Below, piece by piece: positions 12,661 through 24,870 of a stretch of DNA of 64,000 nt (positions are counted from its first letter, which is position 1; each line of letters opens with the position of its first letter). Both the position numbers and the translations under genes were made by a program. This DNA is from Aphis gossypii (taxonomy: Eukaryota; Arthropoda; Insecta; Hemiptera; Aphididae): positions 12,028,001 to 12,092,000 of the forward strand of contig NC_065532.1 of the NCBI RefSeq assembly GCF_020184175.1, in the 5' to 3' direction. A model generated the notes under the pieces. The model was not told the origin of the DNA and did not search any database. It was given only the letters and a program-made list of their open reading frames with translations.

Positions 12661-14831
12661 ACAAAGTAATTTTAAAACGATAAATTTATTTCTAACTGGT
12701 TTAATTTCGACTTTTAAATTTGATCGTCAAGATTTGTACGTATTCTATAGATATTTCTTTTCATTATTATGAAAATATCATTTATTAAACATGTATTTTA
12801 CTGATTATTAGTTTACTAGTATTATCGTGTGTTATATTGATGATAACTTGTACATAAATATAAATTTAATTATATTGTAAAAACTAAAATTAATCTACAA
12901 TTGTCGGAGATTAGCATATCCAAATAATATAATAGATTGGTTAGTGTATGATTGTGTATAAATAATTAAACATATAACAAATAAAAATGAATTAGTTTAT
13001 AAAAGATTTTAATAACAAAGATGATTACAAATTATACTGGAACGACTGAGTTAGTAAATACTGAAATAATCAGATTAATATCACAGGGGGTTTGGATATT
13101 TTATAGGAAAATTATACAATTATTAATACATACAAATTTCAAGAGATAGCAATTTCCAATTTTCAATTTCCTCGAAAATGGCAGTAAAGTCAGAATGTGG
13201 TTTAGCGACTACAAGTCCCGTAATAGCTGTAGTGTTTAAATGCACTGTGAATATTCTACGGGACAATATTCTGTTATATTTGTGTATAATTAGATTAAAA
13301 GTAATTATAATACATGTTTGATAAACCAATAACTTATGAGATCAGGTCAATATATTATGTTATCAATATATATAATAGATTTTAATTTAAAATCCAGTAC
13401 GAAAAGTGAAATAAAACCACACAAAATGTACCTACCTTTACATCAAATAATTATATTTTGGTATTGCTGCGAGTAAAAATAACATTGTATTTAATTATGA
13501 TTTTAGTATATTTTTTAGAAGTTAAAGTAGGCACACTTGCTAAGTGATTTTTTTTTTTTTTTTGACATCAACTACATGTTGATAACTGAGTTATTAGCAC
13601 GAATTTTGATTTTACAATGGATTTACATGATCTAAATTTATACAACTAGGTAATTTATTTATTTTTTTAAATATGGTTTATTCTTTTGATATCCAGAAAT
13701 GGTCTGATTATTTCATAATGGTATACAATTTTATATACTTATAGATTTTTCCAACTATTGCAAATATTGTACAGATGTCATTTAAATTATCTAATAATTT
13801 TATAATATAATATTATATTTTATACTTTGATCACATTGTGATTTAAAAGCAAATTATGTTTGTAGTAATTATATTACACTCCTAAATTAATTTATGCTAA
13901 AAGTTACTATAAACATGATTCTGCCAGAATCATTATAGGTATCTTGAAATGGTTTTATTTCTTAAATTATTATTATTATTCAGGAAAAAAAATATGATTT
14001 AACTTATATTTTTGCTAGAAAATTACATTTTATTAAAGCAAAATTTATATTAAATTATATATAATATTATGAAGTGTAAAACATGCAAACATTTTAAAAC
14101 CATTATATTTAGAATACTTTTTACCAAAACCATTTTGTATCCTCTAAAATATATACTGCGTTTTAATGATCAAAAGAGGATTTTCCTTTTGTGTGATATC
14201 TTTTATGTCATACAATATCCACTATCGTGTTTCGATAAACTAAAATATAAGTTGAAGAGAAAATCATAAATATATTTATTAATAAAACTAGAATATATTA
14301 AGTTTTTTTAAAGGAGTGTATCACCGATATAAGTATACAAAACTAAATCAGTGAAATAACTTGAAGTTGTATTTTCGATTAACAAATAAGACATAAATGA
14401 ATCAATGAAATATTTGAATAATTATAATATAATAGTAAAATCATATTTTTAATAGATATATTACTTTATTGAAATATAAAAATCATATTTTTGTCTCAAA
14501 TTTCATTTATAATTTTTATATTTATTTATTTGTTTGTTCTTATACTTAAAACATAAAAGTATACAAAAAAAATAAACTATTTGAGCTTGTCAGTATCAAT
14601 CATCATTTTCTCTTTAAAAGTTCGTGAAATAAGAAATATAATACATATCAATATAACTTAGCGCTTGGCCAGTATTTTTGTTTTGTTTAAGACTAAAAAA
14701 TAAAGTTGTTCTATGATTAATACGTTCAATTGACAATTAAAATTAATATATTTTCATCGTAGACAGCATATTTATATTTAAATGTAAATAAATTTGTAGA
14801 AAGTCTGATGTTTTTATCCATGAATAGTAAA
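12661..14831. other. AT-rich non-coding DNA
   Basis: Short open frames only (68 codons minus at 13123-13329; 66 codons plus at 14069-14269, rich in K, C, I and F), neither recognisable. Poly-T at about 13549-13563. Confidence 0.75.
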
Positions 14832-15130
14832 CAGTGTTTCTCAACCTGAGAGTCGCGATCACCTTAACTAGGGATCACGTAGGTCAAAAATAATAAAAGA
14901 ATAATTAACAAAATAAACATTTTTATTTAAAATTGTTTATTGAATAAAAAAAACTTATACTTTTAACAAGTTTAAATTAAGTACTACACATGGTATTTAT
15001 AAATGCCAAATGGTATATTTTCTTTGGTTAATTGGTTAATGATATGATATTTATATCGTTTAAATTTGTTCTTAATATACATAGGTTTACTTTTTGGGGG
15101 TCACGACACTAAAAAGGTTGAGAAACACTG
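14832..15130. mobile_element. hAT-type miniature inverted-repeat element (299 bp, non-autonomous)
   Basis: The left end reads CAGTGTTTCTCAACCT and the right end AGGTTGAGAAACACTG, a perfect 16-base terminal inverted repeat. Similarity continues inward: GAGAGTCGCGATCACC on the left against the reverse complement of GGGGGTCACGACACT on the right. The CAGTG...TCTCAACCT...GTCGCGA architecture is typical of hAT transposons. The flanking 8-mers ATAGTAAA and GTTAAAAA each fit the hAT target pattern nTnnnnAn but are not identical to each other, so the duplication has decayed. The interior is AT-rich and encodes nothing, so mobilisation would need a transposase from elsewhere. Confidence 0.85.
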
Positions 15131-18040
15131 GTTAAAAAGTTAAATTTAGTAATTCTTTTTTTATTATTATTATTATTTTCAAGTTCATACCAAAAATTAT
15201 TTTTTTTTTAAGTTTTTAACTCAATTAAAAAATTGGATACACCATGATACAATCTAATCATCAGGTTAAAATCATAATTAGAGCAAATATTCACAATGAT
15301 TAAAAACAAAAATTTTGGAAGTAAAGGTAACATACTCATAGACCTAAAACATTAATTATATTAAAATGTATAATTATAGAATTATAACATTTAATACGTG
15401 AAGTATAATACTTTTTTATTTGGTCAATAATGTATTTTTATATTTAAAATAGGAAAACTGACTGGCGCATTCCGATAATAATTTAAGGCAGTTGAAAATG
15501 AGGTGAAGAATATCATACATAGCGGTATTGTAAATATTTTCAAGTGGTAAAATGAAATGAAACGTGAAAGCGTTTCCCAATAATTGAATTATATTTATTT
15601 TACAAATTCAGAAGTTAGGGCTGAAGTCACACTACGAAATTGTAATACTATAAGTTGAGACATTCCGTGGATTCTAACAGTTATAAATCAAATATTTCCA
15701 ATTAATAGCTTAAAGTTTAAGGTTACTTTTTAACACACACCCACACACACACAATATCCCGGTGTATCCAATCTTCAACTTGAATCTATACGTTTTATTA
15801 AAATATATAATGAATTTCCATTAAAATGTAGATATATATTAACAGGTTGAACTTAATTTTGAAAAAAGGTTCTGTATAATATAAAAAAAATACTAAACAT
15901 ATCTACCGTGTAAAATAATCAGTGTTCTGATAAATTTAAAATAAGATAATCGCTTCGGATTAAAAGAGTAAACATAAAATAATTTTCTGTTTAAATTTTA
16001 TTTTTTTATTTCTATACAAAACAGTTTATTTAAATCATAAACAATATACATTCATTTTTTGCTTTCAACAAAATACAACAAATATCATAATATTACTCAC
16101 AATACGTTTAAAAGATTAATATTAATGTAAAAAAATATATATGCATATTACTGAAGTATAATTAAATAATTTAAAAAAATTTAATTTTACTGATTATCAA
16201 CTATATGTATAAAATATCAATATTTTTTTTTGGCACATCAATCATTATAATGTTTATGTTACTCGTAACTTATCACATTAATTTATAAAAATCGTCAGTT
16301 TTAGATATTTCAGTATGATAAATATTTGCTATATTATTCAAGTTCGATGTATATTATATTGTTGTACATTGTATCAAATTATTTATTAATTTGAAAAAAA
16401 TAGTAAAATTATTATTAAAAAATATTATTACTAAGGTTCGAATCTTAAAAGCATATGTTTCTTTTTTTTATATATGAGATAAAAGTCTAATTTTTATACA
16501 TAAATTCGTTTCACGTCACTCTAATTCTAAATACGAGTAAACAAATTTATTTTTGTTTTTTTCTGCTTTTTTATGCATAAATGTTTTTTTTTACTTTTTT
16601 CAGTTACTTCAGCTCTATAATAAAATTTTTATATGTTTATTATGCTATTATTGTAATAAAAACAAATTAATAAATAAAAAAAATGTAAAAACCCAAAATA
16701 CGGACTAAAATTTTATATTGGATTATTATTGTTTTCGTTATCGGCTTGTTTATTTAATTTATTAAAAATATAGGTAATCGATTTACATATAACCTGTAGT
16801 ACCTTTACGTCAGTATGCTTACAACATCGATATCGATCGTTTCAAAATTTAAGATTTAGTGTTGTAATTTGAAACCTCGTGTATGAAGTATGCACCGATC
16901 ATTTCAGTGGAGGTACATTGTACATAGTTCGTTTTCTATGGATAAAAATATGTTGTCGGACAATATAGAATCAGCTTCACTACTGCAAATCTAGAGAAAT
17001 ACACAGTAATTAATTCTTGTTTAATTTAAATTAATTTTTCAAATTTTTTATTCTTTTTATGACTAGTTCGCGTTAAATGTTAGACATGTTTCTTTTTTAA
17101 AAATAAATATACACCTTTTTGCTTTTTAAAAAAAGCGTGTGGTTTTTTTTCTTAGTTACTTATTATGCTTTAAAATTCGAGTCTTAATTATTATAACCAA
17201 TATAGGTAGCAAAAAAAAAAAAAAAACTCTAACAATGATTTACTTGTTAGTTGTTTTCATTATAGATACCGAGATAATTAAATAATTGTATAGTCTCAAA
17301 CCGTATAACTAAAATGTTATTAATCTAAACCCCTCATTCATAGATTTTTTTTATTAATTAGTTACTCTTCTATAATATAATTGGTGTCGTGTTTATCTCG
17401 TAATAGAGCAGGTCACCGTAATGAATGAGCTTTATATAAATTCAATGAAAAATAATTGAAGAATATGAGTTCTTTTATCTATCCAGAAACTAAATGGTTT
17501 ATTAGCTTAAATTCTTTAAAGATATTTTATTATAAATCTTTATTTTTAAATGAACACAATACGATAGATTTAACAAATTTTTGCAAAAAAAAAAAAATCG
17601 CTTACATTAAATTATTATAATTTTATTTCATATTATATAACAATTATTTAGTATAAGCTTTTTGTACAATACTACAACATATATAATATAATATACGTTA
17701 TAACAGTGTTATATATCTCTAAAAATATAAAAATACATTTGTGTTTCTGGGATTTTTATATTTCTTATAGTTAGTCTTATAGTTTAGTTTTTGAGTTTTC
17801 AATTCTTTTATAATTAGCTATAAAATGGTAATAACTTTAGTTATAAACAATAATTTAATATTATTATTACTAAATTATTTATTTACGAGTGTTACTTTTT
17901 TATTATACTTCTATAACAAGTATACAGTAAATTACTATACCTACCCAATAAAAATGCTGCATTATATACACAATTCAATTCACATTTTAAATTCTAAGAA
18001 GTCCGTAAGCTTTGTATTAGTTTTACACTTTTAAAGTGGT
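15131..18040. other. AT-rich non-coding DNA
   Basis: Contains a short CA tract at about 15732-15753 interrupted by CC, and many A/T runs. The AAGGTTCGAATCTTA string near 16434 resembles a tRNA B-box, but no tRNA fold surrounds it. The 69-codon plus-strand frame at 17825-18034 is L/Y/I-rich and not credible as a gene. Confidence 0.75.
15732..15753. repeat. Interrupted (CA)n microsatellite
   Basis: ACACACACC followed by a further CA run. It is short and imperfect. Confidence 0.85.
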
Positions 18041-18870
18041 GGTTTATTTTTCTATTTTTATGAACAATGTTCTGGGTAGAAGACGAATGATCGAAAAATG
18101 CATAAAATTCCTTTGGCCTTTGATAGTCGTAAATCAAGTCTGTATACTATTTTGAAGAGGTAATTTTTCGATTTTCTCGATGGTTTCTGTATAAGCGTAA
18201 CAAAAATCTACCACCGAGAATATTCCAAAAAACGTTTGCCATCACGGTTGTGACTTTCCTCGCTCAAAATCCTTATTCTAATATTGATAATTGCCTTTAA
18301 AATCGATATCCCGAACCACCAATTATATCGAAATCTACAGTAACATGATCACAGAAGTTTTTCGCCCAGATTTTTAATCACTTTTCGTCTAATGCAAGAG
18401 CCATACAATACGATACCTACTCAAGTTAGTGAACACTTGCATTACACTATAGCGTGCCGTATTATTTCTTCATCGAATTTATTCACATCACGTCTTATTA
18501 TAATATAGTGAACACTGAACATCCTGTCGACTAATGCTTTAATTCTTCTAAATACACTATGAAAATGGTAATCTCGCCCATTGTTATACCACACTGTTTT
18601 TGTATGCAATTATTTTCCATGTTATGTTGCGTTTATTGTCTATAATCGTGTACAAATCCATTAAAGCTTGTTGAGACACGTATTTCTTGCTTTAAAGACC
18701 GTTGTTAGTTTATCAATATAAACAAAAAGAGAAGTATTAATTCTGATAATGAGCAATCATCTCACTCGAAATTTAATTCAGCAGAATTACATTTTAAAGG
18801 TTATCTTAACCGCTGGATGGCGGCAGAGAAAACACGCAACATTTTGTGTTTGATTAAAACTTAATTGTTG
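18041..18870. other. Less AT-rich block with a loosely open minus-strand frame
   Basis: Read on the minus strand from about 18612 down to 18061, one frame stays open for roughly 50 codons at a time, with stops near 18444, 18423, 18351 and 18210. This spacing is longer than is usual in this AT-rich DNA. The translation matches no family I know. A separate GC-richer string, CCGCTGGATGGCGGCAGAG, lies at about 18810. It could be an ancient, broken coding fragment or mobile-element remnant, or simply a less AT-rich segment. Confidence 0.2.
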
Positions 18871-19260
18871 TTCGTGGTTTTTTTTTTGCGAACACACAAC
18901 AACGAGGATTTTCTATTCTAGACCAATCCCAAATATCGTATTACTATCACTAATCATTGACCGCACGTTAAATTAGGTGTTTAGAAATGTGTAAGTTTTC
19001 ATTGCGATCTCATCAAATATTTTAATTTGACACGAAAATTAAATCTTTTATAAACCAAGTATAATACTAAGAATAAAATATAATATAATTCAGTATTTTT
19101 AAAGTATTCTATGTATAAACATTATCAACACACGTGGTATGTTGATTTTAATTCATGGAAAATTGATAGTATTATAAAATAAAAGAGATCCGTTCCATAT
19201 TATAATTTGTACTCTCAAAAGAAAAAAAGGTCAACGGTTTTTTAGTTGTCCATCATGTCA
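18871..19260. other. AT-rich non-coding DNA
   Basis: Nothing recognisable on either strand. Confidence 0.7.
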
Positions 19261-20270
19261 TAATACTAAATGACTAGTGGTATATCCCTCCATCTATCTT
19301 CCGCCGTCGGTTACTCGCGAACACTTTCTATATTCACGGAAAGACCCACCTCCTCCCTCTATATTTGCAATCAACACTCTTTCCACGTATCCCTATGCTA
19401 GCGTTTTTTTTTCTATCACCTGTATTCATCTTCCTCTGAGGTACGGTTTACTGAAAGAGAAATCGATAATTTCTCATTCATACCTCATTACGCCGCTTTT
19501 GGTTGACTAAACATAAATTTATGATTTTATTACAAATCATTATATTATATTATAGTGGACTCTTGGCAACTCAAAAGTTCAAGGAGAAAAAATAAAATTC
19601 GAATTATTAAAAATTTCGAGGTATCAAAAATCTGCAATTAAGTTTTATGGCGCATGAAGGAGCAGAGTTTCGAGATACCAAGAGTCGGCCGCCGTATAAG
19701 GATATTATCGTTCCAAACATATTTTTATTTAATACCGCATGGTAATAATATCAGTGGCGCGTATTACCTATATACCGCCTACAATACCTACGCGTTTATC
19801 GTAGTCGGAGAGCTTTTTATATTAATGTTTAGGGAATTTCGACTATAAAACTCGAGGGGAAAAATTCGCCCAATTAAAAGTCGAAATAATAAATTATACA
19901 CGACGATATAGCTTAAGCGCAAACCTACCTACCTACACACATCTAACACGTCTGTACCCGAAGGCTATACTTTACTTTCGGGTATAATATAATTTAGTTA
20001 TAAGTGCGCGATGGTGAACAACGAGTGTCTGATTTTTTGTCGGCAGTCGTGTGCAACGGTGTGTTGCAGCTAAACCGTATAAAATGTGTAGAATATTATA
20101 TAATTGCGATATTATATTATTGACGTTTAATTTCAAATGGCACAAAGTTTTGAACGGAACGAGTTGGCGTTTCAAACGGATTAAATTATTTTCACATTAA
20201 ACCATATACAAAAAAAAAAAAACATTTTTAAACTCATCAAAATAATTAAGTAGTACGAAATATTATTATA
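19261..20270. other. Transition zone with pyrimidine-rich and CpG-containing segments
   Basis: The plus strand at 19280-19450 is strongly C/T-rich (CCTCCATCTATCTTCCGCCG, CCACCTCCTCCCTC). 19650-19900 contains several CpGs (GTCGGCCGCCGTATAAGG). The 77-codon frame at 19277-19510 and the 64-codon frame at 19654-19848 are unrecognised. This segment flanks the CpG-rich block starting near 20.8 kb and may belong to the same regulatory region. Confidence 0.3.
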
Positions 20271-20286
20271 AATCGAGCACTCGATT
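20271..20286. repeat. Short inverted repeat AATCGAG-CA-CTCGATT
   Basis: Seven-base perfect arms around a CA centre. It may be a dimeric factor binding site or chance. Confidence 0.6.
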
Positions 20287-20819
20287 CATAGAACGGCGTC
20301 TCGCGCGTGTTTTACTTTAGTGCAAATACACATACCAATGGATAACAGTTGAAAGTTGATTGTGTGCTCAGAGTAGTTGTAAGATAAATACTAAATATAT
20401 TGCAAAACAAATACAGCGTAATTTACTCAAAAATATTATTCTCTTTTGGTTCTGTGAGGGAATCAGTTATAGCCGACATGCGTCCGAGCCAACAACATAA
20501 TATATATACATATTATATTATGTCATTTGAACTTTAAATATTCTCGTGTGCTCTAATCACAATTATTTCGGTGTCACGGAACCACTTGTAAAATACTTTG
20601 GATTTGCATTTTAATGCATTTTTATGAATTGTTTTGAATATCATATTTTACTTGGCGTTTCGTTAAAATCGTCTACACATCACGATATTATACGCATAAA
20701 CCCCTTGGAAAAACTTCGGTGAAACCGCACGTCCCCTAACGACAGTGATAATATATGTACATATATTCGTGTAATATTGTCTATAATTTTATTTATTTAT
20801 TTATTTATTTTTTTTTTTT

Positions 20820-21531
20820 CATTTTTACATTACTCCGCCGGCCAACTCGCGGTATACGTTTTGCGGTCGCTTCGTCCGCCTCGATCATCGTGTCCACACA
20901 CACACGTAACTCCGTCACGTCGCACAACCCCAGTGCTCACCCTCTCGCCCCACACTCACTCGAGCCTACACTCACCTACACTTGCACACACTCGCCGACA
21001 CACGTGCGCGGGCGAGAGGAAAAGCGAGCGCGCGCGCGCCCTTCGAATACGCCGCCGGCGGTTCGGAAACGGTTTCCATGCGGCGACTGCGGCGCTGCTC
21101 ATTGCTCCTGTCCCCGCGAATCGCTCTCTCACCGCGACGTTTCGCGGCGAAACATTCCGCACGGACTCTGTTGCATGCGGTCTCAGGGAGAAGAGTCATT
21201 TTCACCCGCTGCCACCACCGCCGCAGTCGCGTTCCCGTGTAATCGCAAAACGTTTTTTTTTTTTTTTTATAATTTTTTATTTTTAGAATTTCCGTTTTTT
21301 TTTTTTACGATCGCCAACGGTTTTTAATTTTTTTATTTTTTTTTATTTTTAAATCTTTTCCCGTTTTCTATATACCTACTATTATTTCGACGACGAGCAG
21401 CCCCGTCCCCGCCCACCCACCATCGACTCGGGCTTAAACATGTTCCGTTCTTTTTGTACGCATATCACATAAACGACGCCATCCGTCGTCTCGTCTCAGG
21501 AGATCGGTTCGGATCCGCACGACAGTTTTGG
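20820..21531 (+). promoter_or_regulatory. CpG-rich block, candidate promoter or non-coding first exon
   Basis: This segment is rich in CpG (GCGAGCGCGCGCGCGCCC, CGCCGCCGGCGG, CCGCGACGTTTCGCGGCG), in sharp contrast to the AT-rich flanks. It is C/CA-rich early (CACACACACGT near 20895) and ends with poly-T and a second GC-rich stretch (21399-21531). A consensus donor GGTAAGTCC lies at its 3' edge (GT at 21532), which suggests a spliced plus-strand transcript. Open frames of 190 and 169 codons overlap in different frames here, with competing frames on the other strand. All are R/S/T/P/H-rich low complexity with no domain, as expected from CpG-rich DNA lacking stop codons. I therefore read it as 5' untranslated or promoter DNA. 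The transcription start is not identifiable. Confidence 0.4.
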
Positions 21532-21537
21532 GTAAGT
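21532..21537 (+). other. Candidate splice donor GTAAGT
   Basis: GACAGTTTTGG/GTAAGTCCAT closely matches the intron 5' consensus at the edge of the CpG-rich block. The exon before it is stop-rich after the ATG at 21440, so the exon would be non-coding. No matching acceptor can be assigned with confidence. Confidence 0.35.
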
Positions 21538-23900
21538 CCATACAAACGCACGCACAAGCTCCCATCACGATTTATTAATAATTATTTTATTGTTGTAATC
21601 CGTCACGGCGATTATTATCGTCCGCTGCAGGTGTACGAATTTTAATATGCGCTCGTGTGCATTTAACAGCCAAATCTCTAAGGTCAGAGATATTTTTTAT
21701 ACGATTTTTACACCGAGTTATGTGCAGGTCACTCGCTGACGGTAGTTACGATAGGGTCGAAAAATCATATTGTACAGTAAATACCTATTAATATTTAGTC
21801 GTCAAATCGAAACATACAGATTCAATTGGTTTGTTAAATATATTAACCACAAAAAAATAAAATACAATAATTGTTAAAATATATTTACCACTGTAAATGT
21901 TTTTCGTGCATAGGCGCCGGACGATACACTGAATATCAATAATTACTAGTCGATATGCTATTAATCGAACTATAATCAATACAAAAACACGTAGGCTTAT
22001 AACTAATCATATAGACAAAAGTTATGGTAGTTGAATTTATTGATGTTTAATCGTTATAATAACTATACGTTTGTACATTTAATATAATAAACTCATTCTA
22101 AGTATTCATTTGAATTAAGTTATATTTTATTCCTCGTAATCGGCAGGATGAATTCATTATACAGTTATTCAAATAGAAAATATTTTAAATTAGTTTTTTC
22201 TCGAAAGCTATCAAATTAAAAATTGCCAAAAACTTAAAATTAGCATAATTAATTTATAGCTTTTAAGAAAGAGTAATGATATAACTATAATTATACGATA
22301 GAGATTTTTATTTCTCACGATACTCAAATTATAATATTGGTTTTGTAAATATTAAATAATGTAAAAAAAAGTGCTTGAACCTATCAATCATACATAGGGT
22401 ATTGATTTATACATTTGATTTTAAACGTCAAAATATCTATCATAGATTGAAGTGTGTGAACTTTATAACACAACAAAATTAAACGTTGAATAATAATATA
22501 ATCGTTTTCGAGTTAATTATATTATATAAGATATTCAATTTATTCCGATTAGCCAGTATAAAATTGTAAAATATTGTCAGGGACAAAGATATAGGAATTA
22601 TTTTTTTTTAACGTAACATTTAAACTATTATTTTTTTTTTCAAATTAAACTTTTTTTACAGTAATTAAAACCACCATGATATTATTTATTTTGTTTAAGT
22701 TACAAGTATTCCATCTTAATTAAGTTTGAATTGAACAAAATGCTATTACTCTAATTGCACTATCACAGTACTTAGTGATTACTCCAGATAGACTAGAAAA
22801 ATTATTATAATAATTAACTTGGTCTTTTTTAATAAAGTATTGAAAATGTATAGTATATATTTTTTTGATGTAATTAAATAGAAAAAGTGGTTCAGGTAAT
22901 TATAAAAATTCAAATATTCTTTATCTAATGGAAAAATTGTTTAATTATTTTTTTTTAAATCTCTAATCCAAGTAATTAAAATAGTAAGGGTGGTATACAA
23001 AAATATACCGATAAATACAATTTAGAAATTGTATTTTATAAAGGTAAAATATACTGAATTTTATTGAAATTATTTAAAAATATTTTATTCAAAATATTGA
23101 AATAACTATATAAAATATGATGTTAATATATTATATAGAAGCTTAAAAAACATTGTATAAAAAATTTGTTTAGAAAATAATTTTAATAATTTATCAACAA
23201 AATAAAAATAATTAAAACTATATCGTGTGTACTTAAGATAATATTATATAAGTCTTAAGTTAAAAACAATATAGGATTACCTACGAAATGCCAATTCTTT
23301 AAAATACATGATATCTATTCATTATTTAACACGGCGTATGAATATACAAGATAAGTACCTAAACTCCAGGTAGAAGACTACATAATACTATTATTATTGC
23401 ATTCTAATTTTTATTTTATAAATTATGATTTTACACAAATGTTGTGTAAATATATTTTCTCTATTTTTTTTTTTATATACATAAGTAAATAGGTATTTGT
23501 AATCATAAAAAGAATATCAATACGTAGATGATTATTAAATATATATATAATATATATTATATATATTATAAATTAATACAAAAATATATTGTTATAAAAA
23601 GTTTTAGCAGAACTGGCAATTTAAACAGCTTACAAGGTATCAATCATTAATTTTAGAAAAAATACATTTCCTATTGAATGTTTTAATGTAAAATTATTCA
23701 CTTTATTGATATAATCGAAATATGTATATTTAGAGGTAATCAAAGAATTCCCTCGATTTTCATAAAATGTAAAATACACCGATCTAAAAACGTAATATAC
23801 TCGAACTAGAAGTTTCGAGAAAAAAAAACCATAGGTATAACTTTTTATTTTATGGATTTCAATTTTTTTTCTCATTTATATATTTTGAGTTTTTACTCTG
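21538..23900. other. AT-rich non-coding DNA (intron-like if the donor at 21532 is used)
   Basis: Long A/T runs. The 63-codon minus frame at 21788-21979 and the 81-codon minus frame at 23630-23875 have random-like composition. It contains the 26-base AT palindrome at 23541-23566. Confidence 0.65.
23541..23566. repeat. 26-base perfect AT palindrome
   Basis: Two ATATAT arms flank ATAATATATATTAT; the whole reads identically on both strands. It could form a cruciform, but AT-only palindromes also arise easily in such DNA. Confidence 0.9.
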
Positions 23901-24870
23901 AACGTAATATATACTATATATACATATCGTTTGAGACGTCTTGAACTTGTTATACCGCGTAACCTTTAGGTTTCAGGGGTTTTATTGCTTTTCAGTAAAA
24001 AACAAAAACACAAAATCAAAACGTTTTTTAGTCGAGCGTTTCGTAAAAATCGAATGTGTAATATTATTATAAAATAAACTTTTTAATCCTTCCGAACATA
24101 AAACGGCCGTGCGTTTTTAATTAAGTGTCTGTCGTATATCGCGAAAATAAAATAAAATAAAAAAAAAACCCATCCCTTTTTCAGCATATAATAATATATA
24201 GAATTTGACGATACTGCACACGGCCATACACGCGATATGCACACACGCGCGCGCATCTCTCCACAAATACATAATATAAACATAATATTATATCGAGCGC
24301 AGTCGTTGGTGACTGTACATACGCAGCGTCCGATTATACTGTATATACATATATATATACTATACATAGTTATTTACTGGAACTCCATCACGTTCGACTC
24401 GGTAGTCGGTAACCACCTCAACTACCACTACCACATACCGCGTAACACATGTATATATTATATTGTTTAGGGTTGTATGCGCACGTACGTTTTGCAGGAA
24501 AAACTTTGTGGTTCGAATTACGACCGTATATAATACTGTCGTCGGTCCAATCACGACGACACTTCGACCATATTTCATTTATCATATACACTACGCTCGA
24601 ACAAGTACACCGCCGGTTATTCTCGACCTTTTCAAAGTGACAAACTATATTATATTCGACTTGAATATTATTATTATTTTCGGCGATAGCCAAAATTATT
24701 TCACTTCTTTAGACTCACGGGTGCAGTGGGCGTGACCAGCTCACGATTCTCAGTGATCCTCAACCCTCTGTAAAGGTTTTCCTCTATAAAGTTTAAAATC
24801 GGTTAATGTCAGCTACTTGACCACCAAACGATTGAGCACTGTCGTACGTTTTTCACGAATTATTTTTCAT
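23901..24870. other. Moderately CpG-containing region, no gene recognised
   Basis: Less AT-rich than its flanks, with CACACACGCGCGCGCATC at about 24240 and CACCACTACC-type strings near 24420. Six overlapping open frames of 63-94 codons occupy both strands of 24083-24735. None has a recognisable domain, and their mutual overlap argues they are shadows of composition. A (TA)n tract lies at about 24344-24361. It may be regulatory. Confidence 0.3.

Noticed and set aside
16432..16450. GGTTCGAATC resembling a tRNA B-box
   Set aside because: No A-box at the right distance and no cloverleaf or acceptor stem can be built in this AT-rich flank.
20755..21327. 190-codon and 169-codon open frames on the plus strand
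   Set aside because: They overlap in different frames in CpG-rich, stop-poor DNA, and frames on the minus strand overlap too. The translations are R/S/T/H/P low complexity with F runs from poly-T. No domain.
22760..22770. TATCACAG string resembling the miR-2 family start
   Set aside because: No matching opposite arm upstream, and the bases after the seed do not fit.
24083..24735. Six overlapping open frames of 63-94 codons
   Set aside because: They lie on both strands over the same DNA, so most must be spurious. None has a recognisable domain or codon pattern.
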